This document shows positions 1-9,120 of a stretch of DNA of 64,000 nt, one piece after another. The position numbers were made by a program, and so were the translations under genes. Location: assembly GCA_001421185.1 (NCBI GenBank), contig LJKK01000032.1:22716-86715 (forward strand), in the 5' to 3' direction. Position 1 is the stretch's first letter, and each line of letters starts with the position of its first letter. This DNA is from Methanomassiliicoccales archaeon RumEn M1 (GTDB lineage: Archaea > Thermoplasmatota > Thermoplasmata > Methanomassiliicoccales > Methanomassiliicoccaceae). The notes beneath the pieces were generated by a model. It was given only the letters and a program-made list of their open reading frames with translations. It was not told where the DNA came from and made no database searches.

Positions 1-182
1 TGGCTCGCGCGGACGCAAATCCTTGCCGGGAAATCTTCCGAGACCTCCCGACCTGCGGCGAGGGAGGGCGATTACGAATCCCGAACGCTAGATATTATTC
101 ATCCTCGTCCCTATCATTATGATATCCAATAGTCATTTAGAAAGCAATTTAGAGTGACTTCGCGATTCTCCCCAGGGATGGG
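1..182. other. intergenic, no gene seen
   Basis: No convincing coding frame or RNA is visible here. The second half is AT-richer than the surroundings (around 90-155) and probably carries the promoter of the membrane protein gene that follows, but no clean TATA box could be fixed. Confidence 0.4.
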
Positions 183-863
183 ATGATGGGCGACAGCGGG
201 GATGCGGCTCGCCAACTGGACAATTGGCAGAAGGTGGTGGAATATTCATTGGCGGTCATCACGCCGACCGTTCTAGCCCTCATGATGTTCTCCCTCATCG
301 TCACCCCCTCGCTGCCCGGAGAGGTCGTGCTCCTGGTCGGGGCGGCCTCGGCCTCCACCATCTTCCCTGCGCTGATGGCGCAGAGGCTTCACTACCGGTG
401 CTGGGCCCCCAACACCATGCCGCAGCGCATGATGAGCGCGCTGTTCGGAACGATCTACATCTCCCTGGTCGCGGTGCTCAGCGTCTCGCTCGTATCCACC
501 TCCCACGGGCTGGAGCCTGGGCAGCCATTGACCTTCGCGGTCGTGGCGACGTTGCTGCTGGGCCTCATGGCCGTGCTGGTCTATCGCTCGAGGAACGGCG
601 ACCGCTTCGAGCACATGGACATACGTTACTTCAGAAGGCCGGCCTCGGACGTCGGCACGATCGTCAGGTCGGCCCTGGTCGAGGAGGGGGCTAGCGTCAG
701 GGAGGAGAGGAGCGGGCGCCGCACCCGGCTGGTGGTCGAGGACCGGAAGGTCGTCGTCACCATCGCCTCCCAGCCCCGCCGGAGCACCGAGGTCATAATA
801 GAGTGCGTCGAGCTGTCGGGCAAGGAGATCTGCGAACGGATCAAGGAACGCCTGGGAGACTAG
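183..863 (+). CDS. hypothetical four-helix membrane protein
   Basis: A 226-residue protein that I do not recognise. After a short polar start it has about four hydrophobic segments (roughly residues 22-42, 47-66, 86-106 and 118-134). The C-terminal 90 residues are soluble, charged and rich in Arg and Glu, so the tail is probably cytoplasmic. The start could be either of two adjacent ATG codons (183 or 186). Its TAG stop overlaps the TAG stop of the convergent DUF99 gene. No catalytic motif was seen. The membrane call is safe; the function is open. Confidence 0.7.
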   Translation: MMGDSGDAARQLDNWQKVVEYSLAVITPTVLALMMFSLIVTPSLPGEVVLLVGAASASTIFPALMAQRLHYRCWAPNTMPQRMMSALFGTIYISLVAVLSVSLVSTSHGLEPGQPLTFAVVATLLLGLMAVLVYRSRNGDRFEHMDIRYFRRPASDVGTIVRSALVEEGASVREERSGRRTRLVVEDRKVVVTIASQPRRSTEVIIECVELSGKEICERIKERLGD

Positions 864-1429
864 GCGCGGCCGTGCGACTCCCCCCGGACCATGGCGCTCG
901 AGATGAGGTGGGCGATGCGGAGGGGCTCCGGAAGGGAGCCGATCACCGTGCTCTCCTTGATGATCATCTCGAGATCGTCGATGCTTATACCGCTGGCGGC
1001 GGCGTAGAGGGACCGTCGCCCTCCCACACGGTACAACGGATGCCTCCTGATGACCTCCAGCCTTTGCTGCCAGTCTGGGAAATGGGCGCGCAGGGCCTTC
1101 TCCATGCTGTCGTAATCAGGCAGGCTCCGGGTGACGGTGGCGCAAGGGATGCCCGTCTCTCGGTGCAGCCGGTCGATGTCCACCACGTTGAACCCCCCGA
1201 CCGCCACACCGTCGATCATGATGACCTTGAGCTGCTCCCGGTACCGCGAGCGGAGCACCATGTCGGCGATGGCATCATTGGCGTCGCTGCCGTCGACATC
1301 GCAGTCGGTGCGCATGATGCCCTCGACGTACATCGGCAGGCGGGCCACCACTCCGACCAGCAGCGCCTTCTTGCTCTCGAAGGTGAACGGCGAATCGTCT
1401 ATTCCCAGTACGCGCACCTGCCGCTTCAT
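860..1429 (-). CDS. DUF99 family protein (endonuclease V-like fold)
   Basis: A 189-residue protein of the archaeal DUF99/UPF0215 family, distantly related in fold to endonuclease V; the cellular role of the family is not established. The N-terminus contains the family-like strand VLGIDDSPF with an acidic residue, followed by a conserved central segment with IDGVAVGGFNVVDI. The start at 1429 is chosen because the long upstream extension of the frame is antisense to pth2. The gene begins 2 bases after the pth2 stop, so the two are likely one transcript. It converges on the preceding membrane gene, sharing two bases with its stop codon. Confidence 0.85.
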   Translation of the reverse strand: MKRQVRVLGIDDSPFTFESKKALLVGVVARLPMYVEGIMRTDCDVDGSDANDAIADMVLRSRYREQLKVIMIDGVAVGGFNVVDIDRLHRETGIPCATVTRSLPDYDSMEKALRAHFPDWQQRLEVIRRHPLYRVGGRRSLYAAASGISIDDLEMIIKESTVIGSLPEPLRIAHLISSAMVRGESHGRA

Positions 1430-1431
1430 CC

Positions 1432-1785
1432 TCAGACCAGCTTGAGGTGCCCGGTGACCTTGTCCACCACGGCCTCCGGCCCCGGGCCGATGCCCAGGCA
1501 GGTGACGGTGTTCGGAGGTATCTCGGTCATGCCGGCATCGGTGATGAGCGACGTGACCAGTCCCAGGTCCTCCGCTCCGACCTTCACCGCGTAGAGCTCC
1601 TGAAGGCTGGGGGCCTTGACGACGACCTTTCGCTGCCCCTCCGAGTACCATCGATCGAACCAGTCGGGGGTGCGCCCCTTGGCCGCGAAGGCACAGTTGA
1701 CGGCGGCATGGGCCACCTGGGCGGCCATCTTGCCCGCCGACAGCTTGAGGTCCTGCCTGACCACTATGACCATCTTATTGTCCAT
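1432..1785 (-). CDS. pth2: peptidyl-tRNA hydrolase, Pth2 type
   Basis: Hydrolyses peptidyl-tRNAs released from stalled ribosomes, recycling tRNA in the cytoplasm. The 117-residue length is normal for archaeal Pth2. The N-terminal VVRQDLKLSAGKMAAQVAHA stretch is the family hallmark (lysine and Gln/His pocket), and the C-terminal TVTCLGIGPGP region is typical. The ATG at 1785 matches the usual family start; upstream in-frame codons would add unrelated residues. It leads a two-gene unit with the DUF99 gene 2 bases downstream. Confidence 0.95.
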   Translation of the reverse strand: MDNKMVIVVRQDLKLSAGKMAAQVAHAAVNCAFAAKGRTPDWFDRWYSEGQRKVVVKAPSLQELYAVKVGAEDLGLVTSLITDAGMTEIPPNTVTCLGIGPGPEAVVDKVTGHLKLV

Positions 1786-1838
1786 TGCATCACTGCCGCT
1801 CGAGGTTAGCCCATGATGACATATAATCCTGAGCGTGC

Positions 1839-2729
1839 TCAGGACGGATAGGTGATCTCGAAGCGCTGCCACGAGCCCTCGGCGCCGAAGTCGATCACCG
1901 CCATATAGCGGCCGCCGTCCAGGATGGCGCTGCGGGTCCCGTTCCCGCTGGTCAGGGACATCTCCGTATCATGCTCAAGGGCCGCCCCATGCTCCATGTG
2001 CTCCAGGTTCTCTTCGGTGAAGAGGTAGAACCGGGAGCCGTCGCCCCCCAGGGTGTGATTGAGCATCGTGCCCGCGGGAAGGTCCCAGTAGGCGACCAAC
2101 ACCACGCCCGGGCTGCCGATCTCCATGAACTCGGAATCGACCGGTCGCTTGAACCCTGATGGCACGTCGGCCGGGGCCCGGGTGTCGAGGTGTTCCATGC
2201 CCTCCACCGTGCTGGCTTCGAGCTCCAGGCCGAGGAAGGATCCCGGGCCAGAAGCATTTATGCGATAGATGACGCGGGAGTCCACCCCGGCGTAGGTCGT
2301 GATCACTGAGGCGGACCCGTTCCCTCCGTAATGATCGACGTACCTGGTCACCGCCTTGCGTCCGAACGCGGTGTCGATCCATTCCCATCCCAGGCATGCT
2401 CCCCGGGAGGGCGAGGACAGTGCATCGGTCACCCCTCTTCCCGTCCAATCACCCAGGTCGGTGGTGAAGTAACCGCCCACCGAACCGCCGTGCCCGGTCA
2501 TGTTGACCACGGTGAAGTTCGCGATGGCGGTGCCGGTGACCGCGGTGCCGTTGAGGTGTCCAGTGATATCGTACTGCAGGACGTCTCCCGACTGAACGGC
2601 CCATCGGTCCTCCTCTTCAGCGGGCGTCAGCATGGCCATTGAAACGATCATTGTCAGGGCCACGGCGATCGCCGCGATGTAGAGCCAGTAGCTTCCCCTC
2701 TCCCCATTGGTCATCGACCTGGATGCCAT
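1839..2729 (-). CDS. hypothetical membrane-anchored extracytoplasmic protein
   Basis: A 296-residue protein with one N-terminal hydrophobic segment (about residues 14-34) followed by a long hydrophilic domain rich in Gly, Ser, Thr and Asn-x-Ser/Thr sequons. This fits a signal anchor with an outward-facing, possibly N-glycosylated domain. There is a single visible Cys in the exterior domain and no catalytic motif. I do not recognise a family. A G-rich stretch directly precedes the ATG at 2729. The gene stands alone, divergent from tgtA. Confidence 0.65.
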   Translation of the reverse strand: MASRSMTNGERGSYWLYIAAIAVALTMIVSMAMLTPAEEEDRWAVQSGDVLQYDITGHLNGTAVTGTAIANFTVVNMTGHGGSVGGYFTTDLGDWTGRGVTDALSSPSRGACLGWEWIDTAFGRKAVTRYVDHYGGNGSASVITTYAGVDSRVIYRINASGPGSFLGLELEASTVEGMEHLDTRAPADVPSGFKRPVDSEFMEIGSPGVVLVAYWDLPAGTMLNHTLGGDGSRFYLFTEENLEHMEHGAALEHDTEMSLTSGNGTRSAILDGGRYMAVIDFGAEGSWQRFEITYPS

Positions 2730-2851
2730 TCTCCCCCCCCATATATTAACGCCTTGTCAATATGATAATGCGGTCATATATAATCTGCGACCGCTGGACG
2801 TCCAGGTTGATTCGGTAAAGGCTTATTATCCGGGGTGCCATCCTTGAGAGC

Positions 2852-4805
2852 ATGTTCGAGCTCCTTAGACGGGACGGCCTGGCCAGGATATGCAAGCTGG
2901 ACACCCCCCCATGGCGTCCTGGAGACCCCCGCCCTCCTGCCGGTCATCAACCCCCGCACCATCACCGTTCCGCTGCATGAACTGTACGACGAGTTCGGCT
3001 TCAAGGCGGTCATCACCAACTCCTATATCATAAGGAACAACGAGGAGCTCAGGGAGAAGGCGCTCAGCAGCGGGCTGCATGAGCTGCTCGATTACAAGGG
3101 GGTCATCATGACCGACTCCGGGACGTTCCAATCATACATGTACGGCGAGGTGGACGTCCGCAACGAGGACATCGTGGCCTTCCAGAGGGACATCGGCTCG
3201 GACATCGGGACGGTCCTGGACATCTTCACCGAGCCCGACTGGAGCAAGGAGCGGACGTCCGAGGCGGTCGACGTGACCCTGGCCCGAACGGAGGAGGCGG
3301 CCAAGCTCAAGGGGGACATGTTGCTGGCGGGCGTGGTCCAAGGGTCTGTCTTCCCTGACCTGAGGGAGCGATGCGCCCGCTCGCTCGCCTCGATCGACGC
3401 CGATGTGCATCCCATAGGCGGGGTCGTGCCGCTGATGGAGCAGTATCGCTTCGCCGACCTGGTCGACGTCATCGTGGCGTCGAAGAAGGGGCTGACGCCG
3501 GCCCGACCGGTCCATCTGTTCGGGGCCGGGCATCCCATGGTGTTCGCCTTGGCCGCCCTGCTGGGCTGCGATATGTTCGATTCCGCCTCCTACGCCAAGT
3601 TCGCCCGTGACGGACGCTTCATGTTCCCCGAGGGGACCGCCTCGCTGTCCGACATGAAGGGGATCGAATGCCACTGCCCCGCCTGTTACGGCCACTCGCA
3701 CGAGGACATCACGGCCATGAAGCCGACCGAGCGGACGGCGCTCATCGCCCGCCACAACCTGTGGGTGTCGCAGCAGGAGCTCGGGCGGGTGAAGAGGGCG
3801 ATACAGGAGGGCGACCTGTGGGAGCTGGTGGAGCGCCGGTGCCGCGGCCACCCCATGCTGCTGGACGCCCTCCGCCGCCTGGGCGACCATGAGGAGTTCC
3901 TCGAGCGTACCGAGCCCCTCAGCCGGGACAACTCGCTGTTCTACACCGGCCCCGAGACCCTTCAGAGGCCTGCCGTCCGCCGCTACGCCCGGCGCTTCTT
4001 CGAACGGTACGAGTATCCTAACACCGAGGTCATGATCGTGTTCGACGAGTCGTCGAAGCCATACTCGCGGTACAGGCAGCAGGAGATGCGCGAGGTGCTG
4101 GAGCAGTGCGACTCCCACTTCTTCGTGGAATCGGTACTGGGCCCGGTGCCCATCGAGCTGGACGAGATGTACCCCATCGCCCAGTCGGTGCTGCCGACGC
4201 GGCGGGACAAGGAGGCCGTCGAGGGGCTGAAGGAGATGATGGAGCGCATGTCCCATGAGCACCCCTACGCCATCGCGGTGGGATGGGACGGCCGCCAGAC
4301 GCTCGAGACCCTGTCCATGATGTGCGAGGAGGCGCCCAAGTTCGACCTCGACCTCGCCAGGGTGAAGGCGGTGGCCGACATGCAGTTCGGCCGGGGGGCT
4401 GGCGCGGCCCTTCTCGCCGGGCGGGTGGAGCTCAAGAAGTCGGAGAACACCGGCAAGATACGCAACGTGCTGGTGGACGGAGAGCACATTCTCTCGATGC
4501 GCGCCAACGACGGCTTCTTCACCCTGAAGACTGCCGGGGCCGAGCGGCTTCGAAAGGCGTTCCCGGCCCCCCGCCTCCGTGTGCGCGTCAAGGAGGACTC
4601 GGTGCCGTTCAACCGCGAGGGCAAGAACGTCTTCTGCACCTTCGTGGAGGACTGCGACCCCGACATCAGGCCCATGGACGAGGTGCTGGTGGTGGACGCG
4701 TCGGACGAGCTGGTGGCCGTGGGAAGGGCGCAGCTCACCCGGGACGAGATGTTCGCCTTCAAGACCGGCATAGCGGTGAAGGTCCGGGACGGCGTGAAGA
4801 AGTGA
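2852..4805 (+). CDS. tgtA: tRNA-guanine(15) transglycosylase (archaeosine pathway), with apparent frameshift
   Basis: Exchanges guanine-15 of archaeal tRNA for preQ0, the first tRNA-level step of archaeosine synthesis. The N-terminal TIM-barrel domain carries the nucleophile motif TDSGTFQ, the FDSASYAKFARDGR segment and the zinc site CHCPAC followed by a distal His. The C-terminal half has the archaeal extension and a PUA domain ending near RVRDGVKK. The natural start is ATG 2852 (MFELLRRDGLARICKLDTP), but a C7 run at 2904-2910 shifts the frame; with six Cs it reads on into HGVLETPALLP. Upstream codons of the main frame give unrelated residues, which supports an indel over an alternative start. 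Its TGA abuts the convergent Pcc1-like gene. Confidence 0.93.
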
Positions 4806-5033
4806 TCAGCGGGTCGCCCGAAAGGCGTCCTCGGCCACCTTGACGCATGCCAGAAGGTCTTCCATGGTGTGGAGCATCTGGCCGGCGGTGGACGAGCGGG
4901 CGCGGATGATCAACCTGCTGCCGGAACGCTCCGCCTCGGCATAGGGGGCGTTGTCCGGCTCTATCGCTTCCATGACCGCTATGGCCTCCTCTTCGCTGCC
5001 ATAGTCCAGCTCGATGGTGGTCTCGACCGCCAT
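4806..5033 (-). CDS. Pcc1-like KEOPS subunit family protein
   Basis: A 75-residue protein resembling the CTAG/Pcc1 family, the dimerising small subunit of the KEOPS complex that makes t6A37 in tRNA. It shows the family layout: a beta-hairpin start, a DNAPY motif, a strand LIIRARSS and a C-terminal helix ending MLHTMEDLLACVKVAE. The start at 5033 is the only ATG that gives this fold; the longer upstream frame is antisense to the nitroreductase. A second, more typical Pcc1 sits at 43480-43722, so this copy may be a paralogue. It converges on tgtA with no gap. Confidence 0.7.
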   Translation of the reverse strand: MAVETTIELDYGSEEEAIAVMEAIEPDNAPYAEAERSGSRLIIRARSSTAGQMLHTMEDLLACVKVAEDAFRATR

Positions 5034-5136
5034 GGGTGGTAGAACGGACGCCCTGAGAAAAAGATATCCTCCGGCAGTCCCAAGGCACGAGAACGGATTA
5101 GTAGTTCGTAAGGCGTTCCGAGATGGAGGGGAGCAA

Positions 5137-5655
5137 ATGCGGACCATGGAGCATTTTCGTAACAGGCGGAGCGTGAGGAACTTCACCGAGGAGGATGTGC
5201 CGGAAGAGGTGGTCGTCGAGGCGCTGGAGGCCGGGAACCTCGCGCCATCGGCCGGCAACCTGCAGGCCCGGGACTTCGTTGTGGTAAGGGACGACGAGAA
5301 GAAGCACGCACTGGCCGAGGCCGCCTTTTCACAGCGGTTCGTGGCCCAGGCCCCGGTGGTGATCGTGTGCTGCGCCAATCAGGAGAGGATCGCCGAATAC
5401 GGCCCCCGGGGGCGGGAGCTGTACTGCGTCCAGGACGTGGCGGCCGCGGTCCAGAACATGCTGCTGTACCTGGCGGACGCCGGCTACGGCTCTTGCTGGG
5501 TGGGAGCGTTCAACGAGAAGAAGGTGACCGACCTGCTACGGCTCCCATCGCACGTGCGGCCGGTGGCCATGCTGCCGGTGGGCCGTCCCGCCGGCCAGGG
5601 CCGTTCCCCGCCCCGCATGGGGCTCGATGTCCTGGTGCATCGCGAGGAGTGGTAA
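5137..5655 (+). CDS. nitroreductase family flavoprotein
   Basis: A 172-residue FMN-dependent NAD(P)H oxidoreductase of the nitroreductase superfamily; the substrate is not predictable. Family marks are the N-terminal RRSVRNFTEEDVP (phosphate-binding Arg), the APSAGNLQ FMN motif, and the C-terminal GYGSCWVGAF segment. A Shine-Dalgarno GGAGG at 5125-5129 lies 7 bases before ATG 5137, which fixes this start; an in-frame ATG at 5146 is possible. The gene starts about 100 bases from the divergent Pcc1-like gene and ends just before tRNA-Gln, which is on the other strand. Confidence 0.88.
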   Translation: MRTMEHFRNRRSVRNFTEEDVPEEVVVEALEAGNLAPSAGNLQARDFVVVRDDEKKHALAEAAFSQRFVAQAPVVIVCCANQERIAEYGPRGRELYCVQDVAAAVQNMLLYLADAGYGSCWVGAFNEKKVTDLLRLPSHVRPVAMLPVGRPAGQGRSPPRMGLDVLVHREEW

Positions 5656-5701
5656 CGGACCTGAACGGCCGAGGGATTCAGTAACGCGAAAGGCAAGAAG
5701 G

Positions 5702-5774
5702 TAGCCCCGGCCAGATTCGAACTGGCGTCACCGGCTCCAAAGGCCAGCATGATTGACCACTACACTACGGGGCT
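5702..5774 (-). tRNA. tRNA-Gln (anticodon UUG)
   Basis: Read on the minus strand, a 73-base cloverleaf is complete: acceptor AGCCCCG pairs with CGGGGCT plus discriminator A, the anticodon stem CTGGC/GCCGG closes the loop CTTTGGA (anticodon TTG), and the T arm GCCAG-TTCGAAT-CTGGC is perfect. No intron is seen and CCA is not encoded. It lies between the nitroreductase and the methylthiotransferase gene. Confidence 0.95.
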
Positions 5775-5806
5775 CTCCACCCTCGATTAGGATCATGATA
5801 TTTAAT

Positions 5807-7054
5807 CTAGGCTCCCCTCGCCTCGCCCACCATGTAGGTCGGCGTGGCATCGGTCATGATGACATGGAGCCTCGACCCGATCCGATGCTCGCCCTTGACC
5901 ACCACGGGGCGGTAGGCGTCGGTGCGGCCGATCATGGTGCCCTTCTTCCCCCGCTCGGTGATGAGAACGCTCTCCTCCATTCCCACCCGTGCGCGGTGGA
6001 CCTCCATGCCGATGTCCATGCGGAGGGCGGTGAGTTCCCGGGAGCGCTCCTTGCTCCTCCAGCCGGGGACCTGGTTGCGGGCCCGGGCGGCCTCCGTTCC
6101 CGGGCGGGGAGAGTAGCGGGTGACGTTGACCACCTCCGGCCTTACGCGCTTGATCAGCTCCACGGTGGCGCGATGATCGTCGTCGGTCTCGCCCGGGAAG
6201 CCCACGATCACGTCGGTGGCGAGGCACATGTCGGGGCTGGCGCTTCGCAGCCTCTCCACGAGGCCCTCGAACTCCTTCGGGCCGTGATGCCGATTCATGG
6301 CCTCCAGCATGCGCCCGCTGCCGCTCTGGACCGGCAGGTGGACGAACTGATATATCCTGGGGGAGCGCCAGGCGGACAGGAAGGACGGTAGTATGGGGGC
6401 AAGGCTCTGGGGGTTCATCATCCCCACCCGGGCCCGGAAGTCCCCAGGGATGGCGGCGATGGCCTCGAGCAGTCGGCCCAGGTCGGTGCCGGCGTCCATG
6501 CCATAGGCGGCGGTGTCCTGGGCGGTGATCAGCAGCTCCACCGCCCCCGACGCCACATGCTCCCTGGCCTTCGCCACCAGCTCTTCCATCGGATAGCTGA
6601 CCAGCGTCCCGCGGGCCAGCCTAGTTATGCAGTAGGAGCAGTTGCCCAGGCATCCCTGGGCGATGGGGAGGACGGCGCTGGTGGCCTCCAGCGTGACGAT
6701 GGAGGGCTGCTCCTGGGCGGGGCCGAAGCGCTCCTCCACCAGCTCGGCGAAGGAGCCGTAGCTACGCGGTGGTATGATCAGCGCGCCGGGGGCCCTCTTG
6801 ACCACCTCGCCCGACTGGACCGCGGCCAGGCAGCCGGTCACGATGACCTTTCGCTGCTGGCATGAAAGCTCTTCCAGCCGCTTCAGCATGCGACGCTCCG
6901 TCTCGCGTATGACGGTGCAGGTGTTGACCACCACCAGCTCCGCGTCGGCCGGGTCGGAGACCAGGACGTGGCCCATGGACGCCAGCCGCGCCGCCAGCTG
7001 CGCCCCCTCGCCCTGATTCATGGTGCATCCGTACGATTCGACCCAGGCCTTCAT
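5807..7054 (-). CDS. tRNA N6-threonylcarbamoyladenosine methylthiotransferase (radical SAM)
   Basis: Predicted to add a methylthio group to t6A37 of ANN-decoding tRNAs (archaeal/eukaryotic MtaB, CDKAL1-like). The 415-residue protein shows the expected order: an N-terminal MTTase domain with SYGCTMN, NTCTV and TGCLA cysteines for the auxiliary cluster, the radical SAM cysteines in QGCLGNCSYC (C-x3-C-x2-C) near residue 140, and a C-terminal TRAM domain around residues 350-410. The length is normal. The TAG stop is near tRNA-Gln. Its likely substrate modification, t6A, depends on KEOPS, whose Pcc1 subunit is also in this window. Confidence 0.92.
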   Translation of the reverse strand: MKAWVESYGCTMNQGEGAQLAARLASMGHVLVSDPADAELVVVNTCTVIRETERRMLKRLEELSCQQRKVIVTGCLAAVQSGEVVKRAPGALIIPPRSYGSFAELVEERFGPAQEQPSIVTLEATSAVLPIAQGCLGNCSYCITRLARGTLVSYPMEELVAKAREHVASGAVELLITAQDTAAYGMDAGTDLGRLLEAIAAIPGDFRARVGMMNPQSLAPILPSFLSAWRSPRIYQFVHLPVQSGSGRMLEAMNRHHGPKEFEGLVERLRSASPDMCLATDVIVGFPGETDDDHRATVELIKRVRPEVVNVTRYSPRPGTEAARARNQVPGWRSKERSRELTALRMDIGMEVHRARVGMEESVLITERGKKGTMIGRTDAYRPVVVKGEHRIGSRLHVIMTDATPTYMVGEARGA

Positions 7055-7096
7055 GCCAACCCATCGGCCCCCGGTAATTAATTTTTTTCATGATTC

Positions 7097-7112
7097 CCTC
7101 GAACGTTCGAGG
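7097..7112. promoter_or_regulatory. 16-bp perfect palindrome, candidate operator
   Basis: CCTCGAACGTTCGAGG is a perfect 16-base palindrome between two divergent genes (methylthiotransferase start 7054, exported protein start 7198). The core GAACGTTC recurs at the centre of another palindrome at 36679-36690, also in a divergent promoter region. This points to a dimeric regulator site, but the binding protein is unknown. Confidence 0.45.
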
Positions 7113-7197
7113 CCGTCAGGAACGGGGCTCCAACATTATCCATATGGATATTATTATTAACCCAGAGTTGCAGAAGGATATGCCCGGTGATAGACCA

Positions 7198-8430
7198 ATG
7201 AAGGGCAAGATGGGATTGCTGTTCAGCATCGCGATCTGCTCCCTGTTGTGCTCGTCCCTGGTAGGCATCGCCTACGGACAGCCGGCAGCGGCGGGTTTGC
7301 AGTGCAACGAGTTCCCCCCGGGCAGCCACTTCGGCATCGTGACGTCATCGTGCGATGGCGCCGAGGACATCGCCGAGGAATTGCTGTCGGAAGGCGCCAA
7401 CACGGGCGTGCTCGGCGGGTTGAGGCAGGCGAACGATAGCGTGATCGGCCGGTACACCATGTTCCGGGTGAACGAGGACAACATGAGCATCGACAGCTGG
7501 GGCGTATGGCGCACCGGTACCATCTACCAGCTCTTTGATGGGGTCGTGTTCAACGACGCCATGGAGCTCAACACCTCGATCGACGGCCCGGTGTTCGATG
7601 CCACGTTCGACAGCACGAACGTGCGGATACACAACCATCCTGGCGGGCTCATGGAGATCCATGCCGAGCGTGGCGTGAGCATCAAGTTCACCATGGCGGG
7701 AGGGATCAACGCCACCATGTTGAGCTCTGATGAGACGGGAGAGGGCGTCGAGGCGGCGCTGGTCGAGAGCGATAACATCTCCTCGATCATCATCGTCCGC
7801 GGCGGCAGCCTGGACCAGGCCAGCGGCCGCTCCCTCATGGTCAACCTGGCCAAGGGAGGGGAGGTCATCGTGAGGGCGGCCTCCGACGACACCTCGACGC
7901 AGGACGCGCTCCTGAGCGCGCTCCCGGCCGACGTCCTGGCCGAATACTGGGTGCTGGCCAGGGACGATGGCGCCATCTACGACCTCACGGCATACCGCGA
8001 GGTGGACCTGGGATCGTCCCCCTGGTCGCTGAAGATGGGCGACTGGGAACTGCCGCTCCCGAAGGAGCTGGCCGGCAACATCGTGGCGGTGCACACCGAT
8101 CGACTGTCCGTGACGAACGCCGGCGGGGTGAAGAACATGCTGTCCATGGGCCAGAACGCCAGCGAGGCGTCCTCCCTGGAAGAGGTGCTGCAGGCGCGCG
8201 ACGACAACGGCTCGACGGCCCTGTACTTCATGGAGCAGACCAACAACAGGGTGGACATCTACCTCTTCGTCCCTGCCGCCCAAGGTGACGGCGGAGCCGC
8301 CGCCGGCGGAGCGGACACCGGGGACGGCGTACCGCTGGACCTTGGCGCGCTGGCCCTCCCCATCGCACTGGTGGTGGTCGTCGTGGCCGCGCTGGGTGCG
8401 GCGCTGTGGTTCAGGGGGAGATCTAAATAA
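7198..8430 (+). CDS. hypothetical exported protein with C-terminal membrane anchor
   Basis: From ATG 7198 this is a 410-residue protein: positively charged start MKGKMG, a hydrophobic signal of about 17 residues ending near AYGQPAAA, a large exterior domain with several Asn-x-Ser/Thr sequons, a Gly/Ala-rich linker around residue 375, and a C-terminal transmembrane helix followed by RGRSK. This is the layout of archaeal surface proteins anchored by the C-terminus. The middle domain with repeated beta-type strands (for example VRIHNHPGGLMEIHAERG) is not recognised. ATG 7180 is an alternative start. An unusually clear terminator follows. Confidence 0.75.
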   Translation: MKGKMGLLFSIAICSLLCSSLVGIAYGQPAAAGLQCNEFPPGSHFGIVTSSCDGAEDIAEELLSEGANTGVLGGLRQANDSVIGRYTMFRVNEDNMSIDSWGVWRTGTIYQLFDGVVFNDAMELNTSIDGPVFDATFDSTNVRIHNHPGGLMEIHAERGVSIKFTMAGGINATMLSSDETGEGVEAALVESDNISSIIIVRGGSLDQASGRSLMVNLAKGGEVIVRAASDDTSTQDALLSALPADVLAEYWVLARDDGAIYDLTAYREVDLGSSPWSLKMGDWELPLPKELAGNIVAVHTDRLSVTNAGGVKNMLSMGQNASEASSLEEVLQARDDNGSTALYFMEQTNNRVDIYLFVPAAQGDGGAAAGGADTGDGVPLDLGALALPIALVVVVVAALGAALWFRGRSK

Positions 8431-8466
8431 AAAGGGGGCCTAGGCCCCGCCCTTTTTCCTTTTTTA
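8430..8466 (+). terminator. hairpin plus T-tracts, probable terminator
   Basis: A 14-base self-complementary GGGGCCTAGGCCCC (8435-8448) is preceded by an A-tract and followed by T5 and T6 tracts. It sits directly behind the exported-protein stop and in front of the convergent TBP gene, so with an A-tract on its other side it could work in both directions. Confidence 0.7.
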
Positions 8467-8510
8467 GGGCTTGCCGCCGCTCCCCCTAGCGCCTCGCGAG
8501 CACACCAGGC

Positions 8511-9089
8511 TCAGCGCAACAGGTCGGACGCGCGAAGCTCCGCCTCGATGTGGTCGATGGCCTTCTCCACGTCGCTGGGCTTCTTGGCGCCGGTGCACAC
8601 CAGCCGTCCGGAGCCGAACAGCAGCATGACGACCTTGGGGTTGTCTAGGCGATACACCAGGCCAGGGAACACCTCCGGCTCGTACTCCACCTTCTCCAGG
8701 CCCAGGGATATGACGGTCGAGGAGAGGTTCACGGGACTTCCCAGATCGGCCGACGCCACGATGTTCTGGACGGTGACCTCGGGGTAGTCATCCACGGGGA
8801 CCCCGGCGGCCCGGATGGCGTCCACGACCAGCTCCACCGCCTTGGTCACCTGATCCCTGTCCTTGGCCCCGGTGCACACCAGCTTGCCGCTGCGGAACAG
8901 AAGTGCCGCAGCCTTGGGGTTCTTCACCCGATATACAAGGCCGGGGAAGACCGCGGGGTCATACTCCGCCCCTTCCATCGAAGTGGCCAAATGGTTCAGG
9001 TCAAGCTCCCGGCCCAAAGCGGCCGACGCGACTATGTTCTGAATAGTGTACCTGTTGCTAATGGCAATACCCGCACCAATGAACCGCAA
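8511..9089 (-). CDS. tbp: TATA-box-binding protein
   Basis: General transcription factor that bends DNA at archaeal TATA boxes and recruits TFB and RNA polymerase. Two direct repeats of about 90 residues are obvious: each has QNIVASA.LG, then VFPGLVYR and LVCTGAK. There is no ATG or GTG near the conserved N-terminus; the nearest possible start codons are TTG at 9089 and TTG at 9104. The 9089 choice gives about 192 residues, close to the usual 180-190, and lies downstream of a TATA box at 9121-9130. An ATG at 9191 would read through that TATA box and is rejected. The acidic C-terminal tail common in other archaea is absent. Confidence 0.93.
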   Translation of the reverse strand: MRFIGAGIAISNRYTIQNIVASAALGRELDLNHLATSMEGAEYDPAVFPGLVYRVKNPKAAALLFRSGKLVCTGAKDRDQVTKAVELVVDAIRAAGVPVDDYPEVTVQNIVASADLGSPVNLSSTVISLGLEKVEYEPEVFPGLVYRLDNPKVVMLLFGSGRLVCTGAKKPSDVEKAIDHIEAELRASDLLR

Positions 9090-9120
9090 ACTACTATAAG
9101 CCAAACATGTTCGAATTTTG

